A model generated the notes under the pieces. The model searched no databases, was not told the DNA's origin, and saw only the letters and a program-made list of their open reading frames with translations. The translations under genes and the position numbers were made by a program. A stretch of DNA of 64,000 bases, from assembly GCA_038501625.1 (NCBI GenBank), contig JAZAYU010000012.1, forward strand, positions 6,758,001 through 6,822,000, given 5' to 3'. This document shows positions 35,901 to 50,900 of this stretch, piece after piece. Numbering within the stretch: the first letter of the stretch is position 1; the number at the start of each line of letters is the position of its first letter. This DNA comes from Corbicula japonica (Eukaryota; Mollusca; Bivalvia; Venerida; Cyrenidae).

Positions 35901-38900
35901 ACAAAATGTTAGATCTGATGACGGCCCGCAGATACCGGACATAAGTTATAGCGGTTTTCCCCGATTACTATTTTAAGAAATTGTCAACACAAGAAGCATG
36001 ATTTATAACGCTCGCAAAAGATGTCAATACTTAAGAAATGAATGCAATACCACATAAACACATATATTTCCAGTTAAATATGTCTTACGCAGGCTGTCAA
36101 CACTTTTTATGGTTTAAATAGTATGTTTACTTTCACTTTTGCGATATTGTAGGCGACAATCTGATTGGTTCAAAGGGTTAGTGATAAAAGCACGTTTTAG
36201 TTACTCGTCGTCAGATCCTGATAGCGTAGCGGTTTTCAGGAGATAATTTTAATCAGATTGTCTTAACTATTTCCTCCATTTATAAACCTTTATGGCATGG
36301 GCAAACAGTGTAGATCCAGATCAGCCAGCACATCTGTGCAGTCTGATCAGGATCTACAATTTTCAGTTTTTGATTTATTTGGTTAATTTTGACCAACAAG
36401 CAACCAGTGCAGATTCCTCATCTGATGGCACAGATGTGCCAGCTGATCTGGATCTACAAACTGGTCGCACATGAGATAAAGTGTGTATTATGTAGTATGT
36501 AAGGGGTTAATACACTATGGTTTTCACTGCATAATATAATCTAAATAAGAACATAAATGAATAATACTGAAAACAGCTGTTGTTTAGTGTATTATCAGTA
36601 AATAAAGTCTAAAAACAGCAACATAATATTATTCAGTGTTAACAATATATGAATAAATAAACTGGTAATTCATTTTTGTGGATCCTGCCTTGCAAAAATC
36701 TTCAGTGTTATATTTGACATTTTTAGTTGTTGAAAGTTTTCGGAAAACTTATAATTCCCTTTCATTTTTCTTATTATTATTAGGTAATATAATGCAACAT
36801 TTTTCACAATAATTAAGCCTTTACTCCATAAATAAGCCTTAATTGCCTGGGCAAACATTCATGCTATCTGATCAGGATCTACATTTTTCAACTTTAGATC
36901 CAATAGTGAATAGTTAATAGTCAAATGTGTAGATCCAGATCAGCTTGCACATTTGTTCATATGATCAGGATATTCACTACAGTGAAACCCCTCTATTACT
37001 GACACCCAAGGGACTGAGGGAAAGTGTCCTCAATAGCAGGTTGTCCTTAATTGTGGGTTTAAATAAAAAAGAAGAGAAAATGTCTGTTCTTCAAAAAATC
37101 ACCCGTATTACCGGGGTGCCGGTAATATCGAGAGTCCATAATGAGGGGTTTTACTGTATTTGCTTTTAGATTTGTTACGTTATTTCTGATTAAGATTCAA
37201 CCAGTAAAGATCAACACTGATTGCACGTGTCATAATGCGAACATATGGAGTAAAAAGTTCAACCCTCCTCACTGATAACATCACCCAGCTCCAACTTCTA
37301 TTGCCCAAAGACATTCTTGTTTCGAAGTTGAGTAGTGACTTTCAATGGACAAGGATCCAGGGCTTTTCATCAGGAAATTGGGAAGAGGCCCTGGCCTTTC
37401 AAATTGGGAAATTTATGCATGATAATTGTTCATTTTGGGAAATTTATGCGCAATGATTGTTCATTTTGGGAACACAAAATTTATTGAAATGGGGGGTACT
37501 GGAGTACAAATTATTATAGAAATAAGCATTTTTAACATTAGTTTAATTTTTATAGCACTTTATTTTTTCAGATTTTCACAATTCTATAGTATTCAGTTCA
37601 CAAGCTTCAAAGGTCCATGTCTCTTTCCTTGGCATCTTTGAATTGGCATCTTTCAACAAGTGATACTGATCTAAATTCACTTAATGATAAATTCAACGAT
37701 GCCAAGGAAAGAGTCTTCTGTGGAAAAAATGCCAGACTTGGAGGAAGCAACACTAACAGGTACCTCTGTGGTAGAAACGAGTGTGGAACAGTGGCAGACT
37801 CTGAGGCAGCAACGTTTGAAATACTAGGGATTTCCTTGGTAGATGTTGCACCCAATGGATCGAATTTTCGTTTTTTTTACTCCCTAGTCAAGTAACAACT
37901 TTTGGCTTTCGTTACATTTCAGTAATTTGCAGTAATATTTTCCGTTATGAGATTTGTTTCTGCAACTGGAAATAAACACCGATTTATTTCCCCCGAAACG
38001 GAATAAAATCCAGACTTTCGGAACGTTTGACTGAGTAAGAGTCTATCGGAACCTAATGGATTAGACTGGTTTTGCATATCACGGGTACCGTGCGTTTTTC
38101 GGCTATAGTACGACAAAAATATCGATACCAGACAAACGCTTCTTCCGGAAATAACAATGTAAACAAATTGATTGATTTTTAAATTACTCTAGGGGGAATT
38201 TCTAAGATTTTGGGAAATCATGTCTTGCATTTTGGGAAGAAACTTTGCCATAATTGGGAAAAAACTATATTTTTTCGGATAGGGTAGTGGCCGAATATTG
38301 GCCTCTGTTATATAAGGATGAAAAGCCCTGGGATCATGATCAGCCTTGGATTCTCTACCTACTGTGCTAACTTAAACCTTTCATCCATAGTCATTTATTG
38401 CCAGGGGGAACAGTGTAGATCCAGATCATCCAGCACATCCGTGCCGTTTGATCAAGATCTGCACTGTTTGCTTTCTGATTCATTAGATTATTTCTGACCA
38501 AAATGCGACCAGTACAGATCCTGATCAGACAGCACAGATGTGCCAGTTTATCTGGATCTACACTGGTAGCACATGCGTAAAAGTGTGTATATATGGAGAA
38601 AATAGTTTAAACCTTTATCCATGGGATATGGCTGTCAGTGATGATCTAGATCGGCCAGCACATCTACACAGGATCTACACTATTGGCTTTTTGTTTAAGG
38701 TAAGACCTGTGTAATGAATACCTATATCAAGAAGAGTATCCAAGGGAGGTAACTATAGTAGTAAATTAGCTTAGATTTCTGTCATGCAAGAGGACCAGGG
38801 TTCAAATCCCACTGGAAGCTAATTTTTTTTTGTAAGCCTAGAACTTAAATAATTGGCATATTTCTTTTTTTCCTGTGTAATTCTGTCATTGACTATAAAA

Positions 38901-41900
38901 TTCTCATGATTTAAACTAAAATAAGCAAAATATTCAAGATTAAAGGGGTTTTCGCTATCAGAATAGTGTGTATTCAAGTCATCAATTTGAAAATTTCTAA
39001 AACTGGACGGTACACTTCTCTGAAATTTTGTTTAAATTTTGTTTAAGGTATATAGTTAAAAAATGGTAAAGTTTGGTATATTGCAACAATCAGGATTTTG
39101 CACAATTTTCATTAATTTAGTCTCGTGAAATATAAAAAATGCATTTTTTTAATTTATTTGGTCAAAAAATGTCATTTTAAGATAAATTATGTGTTTATAT
39201 ATTATATCTTAAATTGGTTTAGTAAAAAATAACATATTTTGGATAAACTGTAAAAAAATTAAGGTTGAATTAATCAATAACAAAAAATTTTGTCACCGAT
39301 TAAAGAATTTGGATACTTTCACGTTTTTTCTCACTTTTTTAAATAAAAAAAGCTAAAAATCTCAAAAACTACACGGTGAAAATCATTAAAATTTTGCATA
39401 CAAGTCAGTGGTATGAAGCAGTTGATGAAAATATAATCAGATGTTGGATTCTTAATAGTGCCTATTACACAGGTCTTACCTTAAGTTGGTTATTTCTGAC
39501 CAAAAAGCAAACATTGCAGATCATGATCAGATGGCATTGATGTTTTTAAATAGAATAGCTAGTCAAAACGTGATATTTTGATTATGCAGCTGAATTTCAT
39601 TACTTCATAACATATTCTATGAAAATAGCATACATGAATTTATTGTTCAAAAAGTTTCAGAAATGGTCTACTCTTCTTTTTTTTCGAAAATCTCATACAT
39701 AAAAATGCACTACATTGATAACTTTAGCCCCAAAATGGCTTTAAAATCTTCAAAACTGGCTTAAATTTGTTTGCTTATCAGGTGCTTGAGTGCAGTGCAG
39801 AACCTAGGGTTTCAACAAGTACTGTATATACTTGACTGAACAATTTACACACAAATTGTGTCAATGTCTTAGTACAAATAAAAAATCAAGCTTAGTTTAA
39901 AGAAAGCTCTGGTCCCAAGATCATAAAACTGAAAATAGAGACCAGTGTCAAATCTCAAGTCTCAATTTCAGCCAATTAAGATTCTCCAGATTTGAGACTG
40001 GTCTCCAATCTCAGTTACTTTAAACTTTCTTTTTATTTCAAGCCTGTTTAACTTTTATGTATTTTGCACTAGGTCAAGAATCCCAGTGAATTGATAATAT
40101 GCCAACATGAAATTTTTTTTCAGCTTCTGCAAGAAAAATTGTCTCCTCAAAATTAATCCTTTCCTCCATTATATACACATATTAACGCATGTGCAACCAG
40201 TGGAGATCCAGATGAGCCAGTCTGATCAGGATCTGCACTGGTCACATTTTGATCAGAAATATAAAGCGAACAGTGCAGATCCTGATCAGATGGCACAGAT
40301 GTGCCGCCTGATCTGGATCTACACTGTTCGTCCATGCAAAAAAGGTATATCTATGGAGGAAAGGGTTAAATAATACTGCTCCAGTTGACCCGCTAGAAAA
40401 CAGTGTAGATCCACAGGGAATGTAGAGGACTATAAGCTATTTGTGTATTTTGATAAGAGCCATTAGGCCGAAACATGAATAAAAGTTTTGTTAAGATAAA
40501 CAGTTCATCATCTAGAATCTTATATAACAGCAGTTAGCGTAATATGTGCAAACGATCGCTAATAAAGCTGCTAAAGAAATTGTTTTATTGTTTAGTGATT
40601 GTGTATTTGACAGTAGAACTCTATTTAGCAATCTGTGACATCATTAAGTCACATGCAATATAGAAGACCAGCATCTTTATGACAACAATAAACAAGTTAC
40701 TAACAGCTTGCCGAAATGTGACAATTGCAGAATCTTTAACTGACAACTTTTGTTAATGACAATAGACATCTGTTTGTTGCAGGTTTCTTAAGAATAAACA
40801 TGATTTACGTCATAACAAGTTACTAAGTACTGCAAGCAACACAAAAGTTCACTACTGGCCCCAAGATTATAAAACAAATAATGGAAACCAGTTTCAAATC
40901 TCAAGGATCAGGCCCCGTGATTATAAAACATTTTTCATGCTCAACTTCTGTACTCAAACTTAAAATGTTTAGAACATTAACAGTCTTCATAAATAAGAAA
41001 TAACTATCTGTTCAGCAGTTGTTGTTGAGAGCAATTTTGTCATATTTTCAGTTTAAAATGTTTTATTTTATATAATGCACAGAAACGAAGCCATCAAATT
41101 TTCATGCTTAAAATAAGTCGAGCATGAAAAACATTATATAATCACAGGGCCTGATTGGCTGAAATGGCGACCAATCAGATCCTTAAGATTTGAGACTGGT
41201 TTCCATTATTGGTTTTATAATCTTGCTACAACAAAGCTTCCCAAAAACCAGACTGTGTTCTTGTGATACTGATGCCCCCACTGCAAAGGACCATAACTCT
41301 GGTAAAAATGGTTGCAGGAAAAAATCTTTTCTGTACAATCATCAACACACCCTGCTTGATCATCTTTGCAAGTTCGAAAGAAATCCACCTGATAGTTAAT
41401 GCGGAGTTAATGCCACAATATTTGGGGGACATACGTATAGGAGGGATGGACGAGTGCAACTCTATATGCTTCCCAATTCTTGGGGGAATAACTATTAACT
41501 CCATGTCAAAAATTTTTACTCTTTAATTCAAATTTTAAAATTAAAAAAAAAAATAGACCATTAATAATTCTGTATTTTTCTTAAACCACAGCTGAGGTCT
41601 GTCTGCTCTTTTTGGGGGGTTTCTTTTGGTAGCTTTTCTCAGGAAATAATCCTTGACAGCCTTTCACCACTGTCCACAGAGGCTTTTGTGAATAACAAAA
41701 CAAATTAATAATCCCCTTATGATATGAGACCATTAGCACAAGTCAAGAGAAATTTTCAGGATTCAACGCCTACTAAAATATTAACAATTTAGAGCCTTCT
41801 GGACAAAATGATGACCTAAGCAGAATCCCAAATGATAAGGAGAGTGACCAGCCCAGTTAGCTCAGTAGGTAGAGTGTCCGCTTCTGGACTGGGAGGTCGT

Positions 41901-44900
41901 GGGTTCGATCCCCGGCCGGGTCATACCAAAGACTTTAAAAATGGTAGTAATGGCTTCCCTCCTTGGCGCTCAGGGTGTAAGGGTTAGCATTACGACCGAT
42001 TCGGCGGGTGTCGGTATAGGAGGACCCGCAAGGAGATCCGAAGTCGGAGGTGCTGAGCCTGCAATATGGCGGTCTCCTATCCAAAAGTGCAGCACCACGC
42101 TTACACGCCGAAAAGGTGAACGCCAAAAAAAAAAACAAAAAAAAAACAGAACCTTCTGGACAAAATGATGACCTAAGCAGAATCCCAAATGATATGGAGA
42201 ATGGTCAAGATGTCAATTGTTAGGGCCCGATTGTTTTCCATGTGTGCAATTTGTGTTTCCTCCTTCAAAAGACTGGTCACGACACCAACAAAGTGGGGAT
42301 GTATAGTGGTGAAAGAACAAATGAGTTTCCAGGTTCGACCTTTTACTTTCTCATATCATAGCAATCACGCTTTGTTTGATTCACAACATATTCTAATTAT
42401 ATTATTTTTGTATCAGAGAAAACTGCGACATAATATGTGATAGTGTATCAAAGTTGTCTACCTTCCAGATATTAAAATGGCTGTGTTATTGATTGACGGT
42501 GATTTGTATTGGCAGTGTTTTATATTGGCGCAACTGACCCTGCCCGCCAATATAGCCAAAATTAAACCCCCGCCAAAATAAGTACTTATACGGTATGAGA
42601 AGGATCAAGTTTTTACAAGCAAACCTAGCCTACCTCTAACAAGGAGTCTGCACTAGAGGAGCCGTGGTAAACTGGTCCAGACTTTCTGCCATCTGAAACA
42701 ACAAGTTAAATTACAGTTAAACCTGCTTTAGCAGCCACCTGCGAATAGCAACCATCTATCTTATACAGCCAGTTTGAATATGTCCGAAACTGACATTTCC
42801 TTCTAATTTTTACCTGTCTTTACCTGCCACCTGTCTTAAGCAGCCACTTTTTTTCACTCCTTTGTTGCTTTTTAGTCAGATATACCTAATAAATCATAAA
42901 GTGAACAGTGCAGATCCTGATCAGATGGCATAGCTGATCTGGATCTACACTGTTTGCACATCCAATAAAGGTAAGTAATGGAGGAAAGGGGTAACTGGGG
43001 AAGACAGTGACAAAACAACTGAGAATTATAGCTCCACATATTCTTTGAATAGTCTAGCTGATAAAACATCTATTGAAAGCCAGAAGGGGCTATCAGCAAT
43101 TGAAAAAATAAGGCTGATAGCCCTTTCTGGCTTTTAACTTATAAAAATATGATCTGGTTGTTTGCAGAGCTTTTAATGGGAAATTAAGCACTTTATTAAG
43201 CATTTAATTCACTATAATGATCAATCAAGCATTCTTTATTTCAGTAAAGTTTTAGAATTTAACAGAATACAACTCCTCCAGTATTTTTAAGATAAATGTT
43301 AAATTTAACCATTGTTCTATTGAATTACATTGTAATTAGTTAATTTCTCAACTCTACTGTTGTTCCACATGCGATGTTCCACAGTTTTTAAGAATTTCTG
43401 CAGGTGACTGGAAACCGTTGTTCATAAAATGATCACAAAATGTGGGCAAAAATATGGTTTGCTAGAATTTATTTCACAACAATAAAACAATCACATGGTT
43501 CTTTTGTCGGGGAACATAAAATTTATTTATCCGTTTCCTCCATAGACACACCTTTATTGCGTGGGCGAACAGTGTAGATCCAGATCAGCCAGCACATCCG
43601 TGCCGTCTGATCAGGATCTGCACTGTTTGCTTTTTGATTTGTTAGGTTATATCTGACACAAAATGTGACCAGTGCAGATCCTGATCAGAGGGCACGGATG
43701 TGTCAGCTCATCTGGATCAACACTGGTTGCATATGCGTAAAAATGGGTATTGACGGAGGAAATGGTTATTATGCATCAGTAACCTAAAAGCTTCTTGAAA
43801 CTAATTCATTACTGTAGAGGGTATCTTGCTGGTTAGGATCCAGTGCTTGTGCCTTACATTATGATTATGGAAACCTTAGAGGGGATTTAACAACCCTTTC
43901 CTCCATATATATGCCTTTTTACACACGTGCGACCAGTTTAGATCCAGATCAGCTGGCACATTCGAGCCACATGATCAGTATCTGCAGTTTACTTTTTGGT
44001 CAGAAATAACATAAAAAATCAAAAAGCGAACAGTGCAGATCCTGAACAGATGGCACAGAAGTGCCGGATGATCTGGATCTTTACTGTTTGCCCGTTCCAT
44101 ATAGGTGTAAATATGGAGGAAAGGTTTAACTGTACTTAACTGTCTGGTTCAGTTCAAATTTTATTGACACAACATGTTTACACATAAAAAGTGTTATATG
44201 TAACAGTTGATAGGGGAATAAATGAGTGCTAGTTATTGTGCTCTCCTAGCGTAACTTGTTTTCCGTTCACATGATGCAATAATGCTTTTCCTAATTCAAG
44301 GGAGGTAATTAATTTTTATTACTGCATTTTGATTTTCCTGGGTGTACAGAGTTATGCAACAAATACATACAATGATGCATATTAAATATTACATAGTAAA
44401 ACATATAAGAATAAAAGTTAAGATATACAGAAGTTAATAATACAAAAACAGTTATCACTCTTGTCTTAAAGATTATTTATATTAAATTTAACTACAGTCT
44501 TAACTATTGGTCATATCTTTTGAAAATACTGTTAAGTGTATTGTTCACCACAGGTGTAACTTCCAAGTACATGTATTTTAAATCTTTCCTCCATGTATAC
44601 ACATTTTTACGTATGGGCGACAAGTGTAGATTAAAATCAGCTGGCACATCCGTGCCATCTGATCAGGATCTGCATTGGTCGTATTTTGGTCAAAATAACC
44701 TAAAAGATAAGAAAGCAAAAAAAGTTTAGATCCTGATCAGACAGCACAGATCTAAACTGTTCGCCCCTGCAATAAACTCGTCTCAATGGAGGAAAGGGTC
44801 AAGTCAGCGTAAGTGCACAAATTTAAAACCGCTCTAATATTCAACCGTGTAAAAATGTGTCCTATTGTGAGATATGCCAATAACAAACATTTAAATTCTG

Positions 44901-47900
44901 GATTCAGAAATGCATGTTTAATAATTCATCCTTTCTCAACCACATTACAAGTTTTAATTCAATAAAAAAGACATTAACAATGAATTTGATTGGATAATAA
45001 GTTCTAGACAATGGCACCTTTCTGCAGTTTAAGTTAGTAACTTTTTGTAATCAATTTAATTGTTAACTGTAATTCATAGACATGCCTTTTAACACATTCC
45101 TGTATAGACACACCTTTATTGCTAGGGCGAACAGTTTAGATCCATGCCGTCTGATCAGGATCTAAACTGTTCGCTTCTTGATTCATTAGGTTATTTCTGA
45201 CCAAAATGCGACCAGTGCAGATCCTGATCAGATGGCACGGATGTGCCGGCTGATCTGGATCTACACTGGTCACACATGCGTAAAAATGCGTATCTGTACA
45301 GGAAAGGGTTAACAGATGGGCAACAAGTGTAGCTTCAAGTCAGCCAGCACATCTGTTTCAACTGATCTGGATCGAGACTGTTCACCTATGAAATATGAGC
45401 CGTATCCTATGTAATAAAGGATTAAGGATTTAAGGTTGTGTACAATACAAAGAGAGTTGGGGGTGTGGGCAATAAAAGGTGTAGGGGGGAGGGGGGGTTG
45501 GAAATTTTTTCCAGAACAATTTTGCCAATTTTCCCACCAAACAGCATTTACACTGCAAAACTTCCACATCAGCTCTCTAAATTGGAGGTTCGCAGATAGT
45601 TTTTTGAGTAAGGTAGCACAATTTTTCAGGGTAGATGATGCGTCAATCATTTTACACAGTGGAAGATGCTTTTATTTGGGCAAAAATTGCCTTTTACTTA
45701 AGCTTCAAATACAGGTTTGTTATGCTACTTCTTGTTTGTAATAAACTTCTGTTTACTTACAAAAAAAACTCGGAAAATTTCCACCTAACTGAATTGAATT
45801 TCACAAAAAGTGCCCTTTATTTCTGATTCATTTTAATTGAAATGTTTACAATAAATTGTTGAAACAACTTTCATGTTTGTTAATAATATCAGAGGACAGT
45901 CATGACTTCAAAACCATTATGATGTCATTGACTAAATGGACAAGTTTTGCGAACTTTCTTTTTAAATTTTAAAGCAAACATTATTTGTTGTTGTTTTTGT
46001 TATAGTTGGAGACAATTAAATTTTATTTTTCAGAAATAAATAGAATATTAGGTTACTGCCTCTCCTAAATTAAAAATTTTTAGGATAGTCTCCAAAAACA
46101 TACAAGGCTTAACAGAGAGCTAACATGTTTATTTTCTGCAACTCGCCTTAAAAAGTATGAGGCATGTCACAGGAAAAGGTGTCATTGGGAAGTTGGAGTT
46201 TTTCCTTGAAATAACATCATTAAGTTAACTAGAACTCTTCAAGTCGGATGTGTCGCCTGACGAATTTTTTGTTAGTCCACATAAATATGTGAATTAGTAT
46301 TTTGTTGTACAGTTATTAGCATTGTATTTGCACAAAATTCACATATAAACTAACCTTTTATTGTCTCACTGCAAGAAACATGTGCAACAAATTATGCGCT
46401 TGGTAAGAAAAACTTTGAGTCATTGCCAGAAACATGCATACCAAGTATGGAGTCATTTGAACCTATGGTGACAAAGTTACGCTAAGGACAAGAAATGCTC
46501 TATAAAAATCAATCAAAGGGAAATAATTCAAAAATGGAACAAGGTAGAGATACGGTTCTTGTGCAATGCACTTCAAGTCATTGCGAGAAATATGCTTACC
46601 AAGTTTGTAGTCATCTGGACCTACGGTGACAAGGTCAGGCTCCGGAAAAGGAAATCCGGATGCCGCCGACACCGCCGCCACTAACAAAGTAATCCCTATA
46701 TGTCGCCTAGTCAGGCGACACAAAAAGACAACATTACTTAATATGCATTTTGCAGTAGGCCTACAATTTATATTTCATGGTCAAAATAAGTAACAAAAAA
46801 TATTACAAAAGACCTTTTCCTTTGTTGTGCCCTAAATAGTACTGTGGTACAATTATATGTTGCAGTGGATGAATTTTTGTGTTTTCTTCCTGCTAGAAAG
46901 TGTGCAACATCAAATCCTAGCAAATCAAACCTTCGAATATCTGTTCTTATGACTGTCTGGTCTCATGATAATAAGATAAGTGCATGAATGAATGCCAGCG
47001 TGAAAATGTTTTTTGCAAGAAGTTTGATTCTCACAAAACTTAATAATACAACAGTTATACCATAACATACTTGTTTTGTGTAACTGACGTAAGTTTTTTT
47101 TTCATCTGAGCTGGTTAATTATTGTTTATTAGGGATGCTTTGCAGAAATTATTAAACAGTATTACTTCAAATTCTTTATGTCAAGGAAATATTCCAGACT
47201 AGAAAAAGTTCTGCGGGGATATTCTAGTAAAACTGTTTGATTATGTACTCAGATGTTTGAGTTTCTACTCAAACAGTTTTTTTAAATATTTCATCAGAAT
47301 AAACTGATAACTCATTTTCAAAACTGCAATTAAAACAAGAATTATAAAATAAATTGTTTCTCAAAACCTTAATAATGTATGCTGTGTATCTTCTGAATTT
47401 CAAAATTATCACACTTAATTGAGTTTACAATCCAATTCAATATTTTTCATAATAATAGAACTTTTCATGATCTATACTTTTTTATATTCATTAGAATGCA
47501 CTGTTTGCCCATGCAATAAAGGCATATTTATGGATTAAAGGGTTTTAACTACCGAAAAAGGAACAAAAGTGCCCAACAAGACAGAACAGAATGAATTGGA
47601 ATGTATGTTGATGGAGATTTATTTAGTATATTGATACCCAACGTGTGCCTGTTGGTGCACCTGGACAGACAGAAGGGCTTCATTAATTTATAACCCTTAT
47701 TTACTTTCTCAATCCAGCGAACACAAGACAATTTCAAGGACAAATCCAATAACATTGTCATGGAACAAATAGAAAGAATATTTATGGTGCTTCCTCTGTC
47801 AAAAATATGTCTAAAAACCACTCCTGAGTAAAACCATCATTTCTTTTGTCATTTTTTACTTATAATACAAATAAAAAGGACCTGCACGCAAAAACATCAT

Positions 47901-50900
47901 TCTTAAGGTCTAAAAGGAATACGACAAGGGAGATAAATCCAGTTACCAGGAAAAATTCCCCATTTTATTGGGTCCAATGTCAGGAGACAAAACTGTTGAA
48001 TTCTAACATATATAACAGAAAATATCACAGACAAGTGTTAATGCTAACAAATGTCAATACTGGTCATGTATAAGCATTGCCCAAGGTTATAAAACAGATT
48101 GGAAACCAGTCTCAAATCTCAAGCATCTAATTGGCTGAAATAGTGAGCAATTACAATTTCAGCCAATCAGATGCTTAAGATTTGAGACTGGTTTCCAATC
48201 TCAGTTTTATAAACTTCATGTGTCATGATCAGATCGTCCACTTATTTCAAAAACTCAACAACTACAATACATTACTATTGCACTTATTGACTTTTTGCTC
48301 CAAGTGGATGAGATGATTTCATTACTTTTTAGTCCTGCATCGCCTCCTACCAGTGCATATCTAGGTGCGGAAGACCACAGGTGCCCCCCCAGGGCACTGT
48401 ATCAGACATGGGTGGGAACCTGGGTAGAACCGCCAACCTTCCAGAAGCTTGCTGTACATAACATCCTCACATCAAAGATTTTGACCCCTTTAGGATTCAA
48501 ACACACAGCGGTAAGGGGCCTGTGATTGTCAGCCAATAACCTCTTGGCAATGTGAGGCCCTATGTGATGATCAACTGATGAATACTGAATTTATCGTCAA
48601 TGTCTGACAAGTCGTTAAACTGTTAAAAGTGAAAAAAACATGACATGGCAAAAATTTCTCAGTAAATTAATACTAAATTTATCGGCAATGTCTTAAGAGT
48701 TGTCAAACTGTTAAAAGTGAAAAAAACATGACATGGCAAAAATTTCTCAGTAAATTAATACTAAATTTATCGGCAATGTCTTAAGAGTTGTCAAACTGTT
48801 AAAAGTGAAATAAACATGACATGGCAAAAATCATCTTCGCGGATGACAAAATGTATTACAAGCAACCAAGTGTATTTAGTGATAACTAATTTGAGTTTAT
48901 CCCCACTTATTTCTAACTTGGGACACAACATCAATTTGATGGAAATCACATTATTAAATGATGTCACACTCCACAGTGCAAGTAAGTATAATCTTTACCT
49001 CTTATTCCATATGGCATGAGTGAACAGTATAGATCCCAGATCAGCTGGCACATACATGCTGTCTGATCAGGATCTACACTGTCTAGTTTTAGATTTATGG
49101 GGTTATTTCTGACCTAGAAGCGAGTGGTGCCAATCCTGATCAGATCACGCGGATTGCATAACACAGTATATAAGAAATGTATCTTATGTATCACAATGCG
49201 CGACCAGTGAAGATTCAGATCAGGATCTTCTATGGAACGCCATTACTGCCTTCTTATGAGTATTGTGAATATGCGCAGTAGAAACATCATTACGTGCAGT
49301 AGTAACATCATTACGTGCAGTAGTAACATCTTTATGTGCAGTAGAAACATCATTTCGTGCGGTAGATAAATCTTTATGTGCAGTGGAAACATCTCTACGT
49401 GCAGTAGTAACATCATTACGTGCAGTAGTAACATCATTACGTGCAGTAGTAACATCATTACGTGCAGTAGTAACATCATTACATGCAGTAGTAACATCAC
49501 TACGTGCAGTAGTAACATCATTACGTGCAGTAGTAACGTCATTACGTGCAGCAGTAACATCATTACGTGCTGTAGTAACATCTTTACGTGCAGTAGAAAT
49601 ATCATTATGTGCAGTAGAAACATCATTATGTGCTGTAGAAACATCATTATGTGCAGTAGAAACATCATTATGTGCAGTAGAAACATCATTATGTGCAGTA
49701 GAAACATCATTATGTGCAGTAGAAACATCTTTACGTGCAGTAGTAACATCATTACGTGCAGTAGTAACATCATTACGTGCAGTAGTAACATCATTACGTG
49801 CAGTAGAAACATCATTACGTGCAGTAGTAACATCTTTATGTGCAGTAGAAACATCATTACGTGCAGTAGTAACATCTTTATGTGCAGTAGTAACATCTTT
49901 ATGTGCAGCAGAAACATCATTACGTGCAGTAGTAACATCATTACGTGCAGTAGTAACATCATTACGTGCAGTAGTAACATCATTACGTGCAGTAGTAACA
50001 TCATTACGTGCAGTAGTATTATCTTTATGTGCAGTAGAAAGATCATTACGTGCAGTAGTAACATCATTACGTGCAGTAGTAACATCATTACCTGCAGTAG
50101 TAACATCATTACGTCTAGTAGTAAAATCTTCATGTGCAGTAGTTGCAGCATTACGTTTAGTGAAATATGCTTTAATCTTTAGGTTCGGTACATTCGTTAT
50201 GATGTGCAGTACTAATAGCATTATGCTCAGTACTTACGCTTTTTTCATTCTGTGGTTTTTATTGGAAAAATATTTTATACTTACACCGGAATGACGGAAT
50301 TTTTATACGTGAAAAGAAATGTGCTTAATTGTCAATGGTTTTTAGTTTTAATTCAATACCACTATTGACTGTAGTAATGTGTGACTACGGTAAAGAGGTG
50401 AATCATGACGGATATGGAAGTTGTTTGAAAAAATTTTAATCTTGCAGCACATATCAGTTCTTAGACATAGTTTTAAAACTTTCACTGAATGAGATGAGGT
50501 CACTTGGAATAATTCACAGTGCAGATATAATGACGTTAAGGGTTGAATACTTAAAATTTGGAAATCCGACCATAAAATTTCAAAAGAGGAACGAGACGAA
50601 GTTTAAAATATCAAAAGATGTTCTTGAAGGACCTCTTCACCGTACTCAAACAATACTATATTCAATAGAGGTATTGAATTAAAACTAAAAACCATTGACA
50701 ATAAAATATTTCTTTTCACGTATAAAATTACGTCATTCCGGTGTAAGTACCAAATATTTTTCCCCCCAAAAAAAACAACCCAGAATGAAAAAACGTACCG
50801 AATATAATGCTGTTAGTACTGCACATCATAACAAATGTACCGAACTTAAAGATTTAAGCTTATTTCACTAAACGTAATGCTGCAACTACTGCACATGAAG

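Larger units (their letters stand above)
38607..39545 (+). repeat. Family A copy split by a TTAA element
   Basis: TTTATCCATGGGATATGG and one module at the left. After the insertion it resumes GTTGGTTATTTCTGACC and part of the second module. Confidence 0.7.

Noticed and set aside
41226..41504. 92-codon minus-strand protein
   Set aside because: No domain. It overlaps an open plus-strand frame and sequence phrases typical of a dispersed molluscan repeat.
41850..41925. Functional tRNA gene
   Set aside because: A and B boxes are good, but acceptor and T-stem pairing fail, and the sequence continues into a SINE body with an A-rich tail and flanking duplication.
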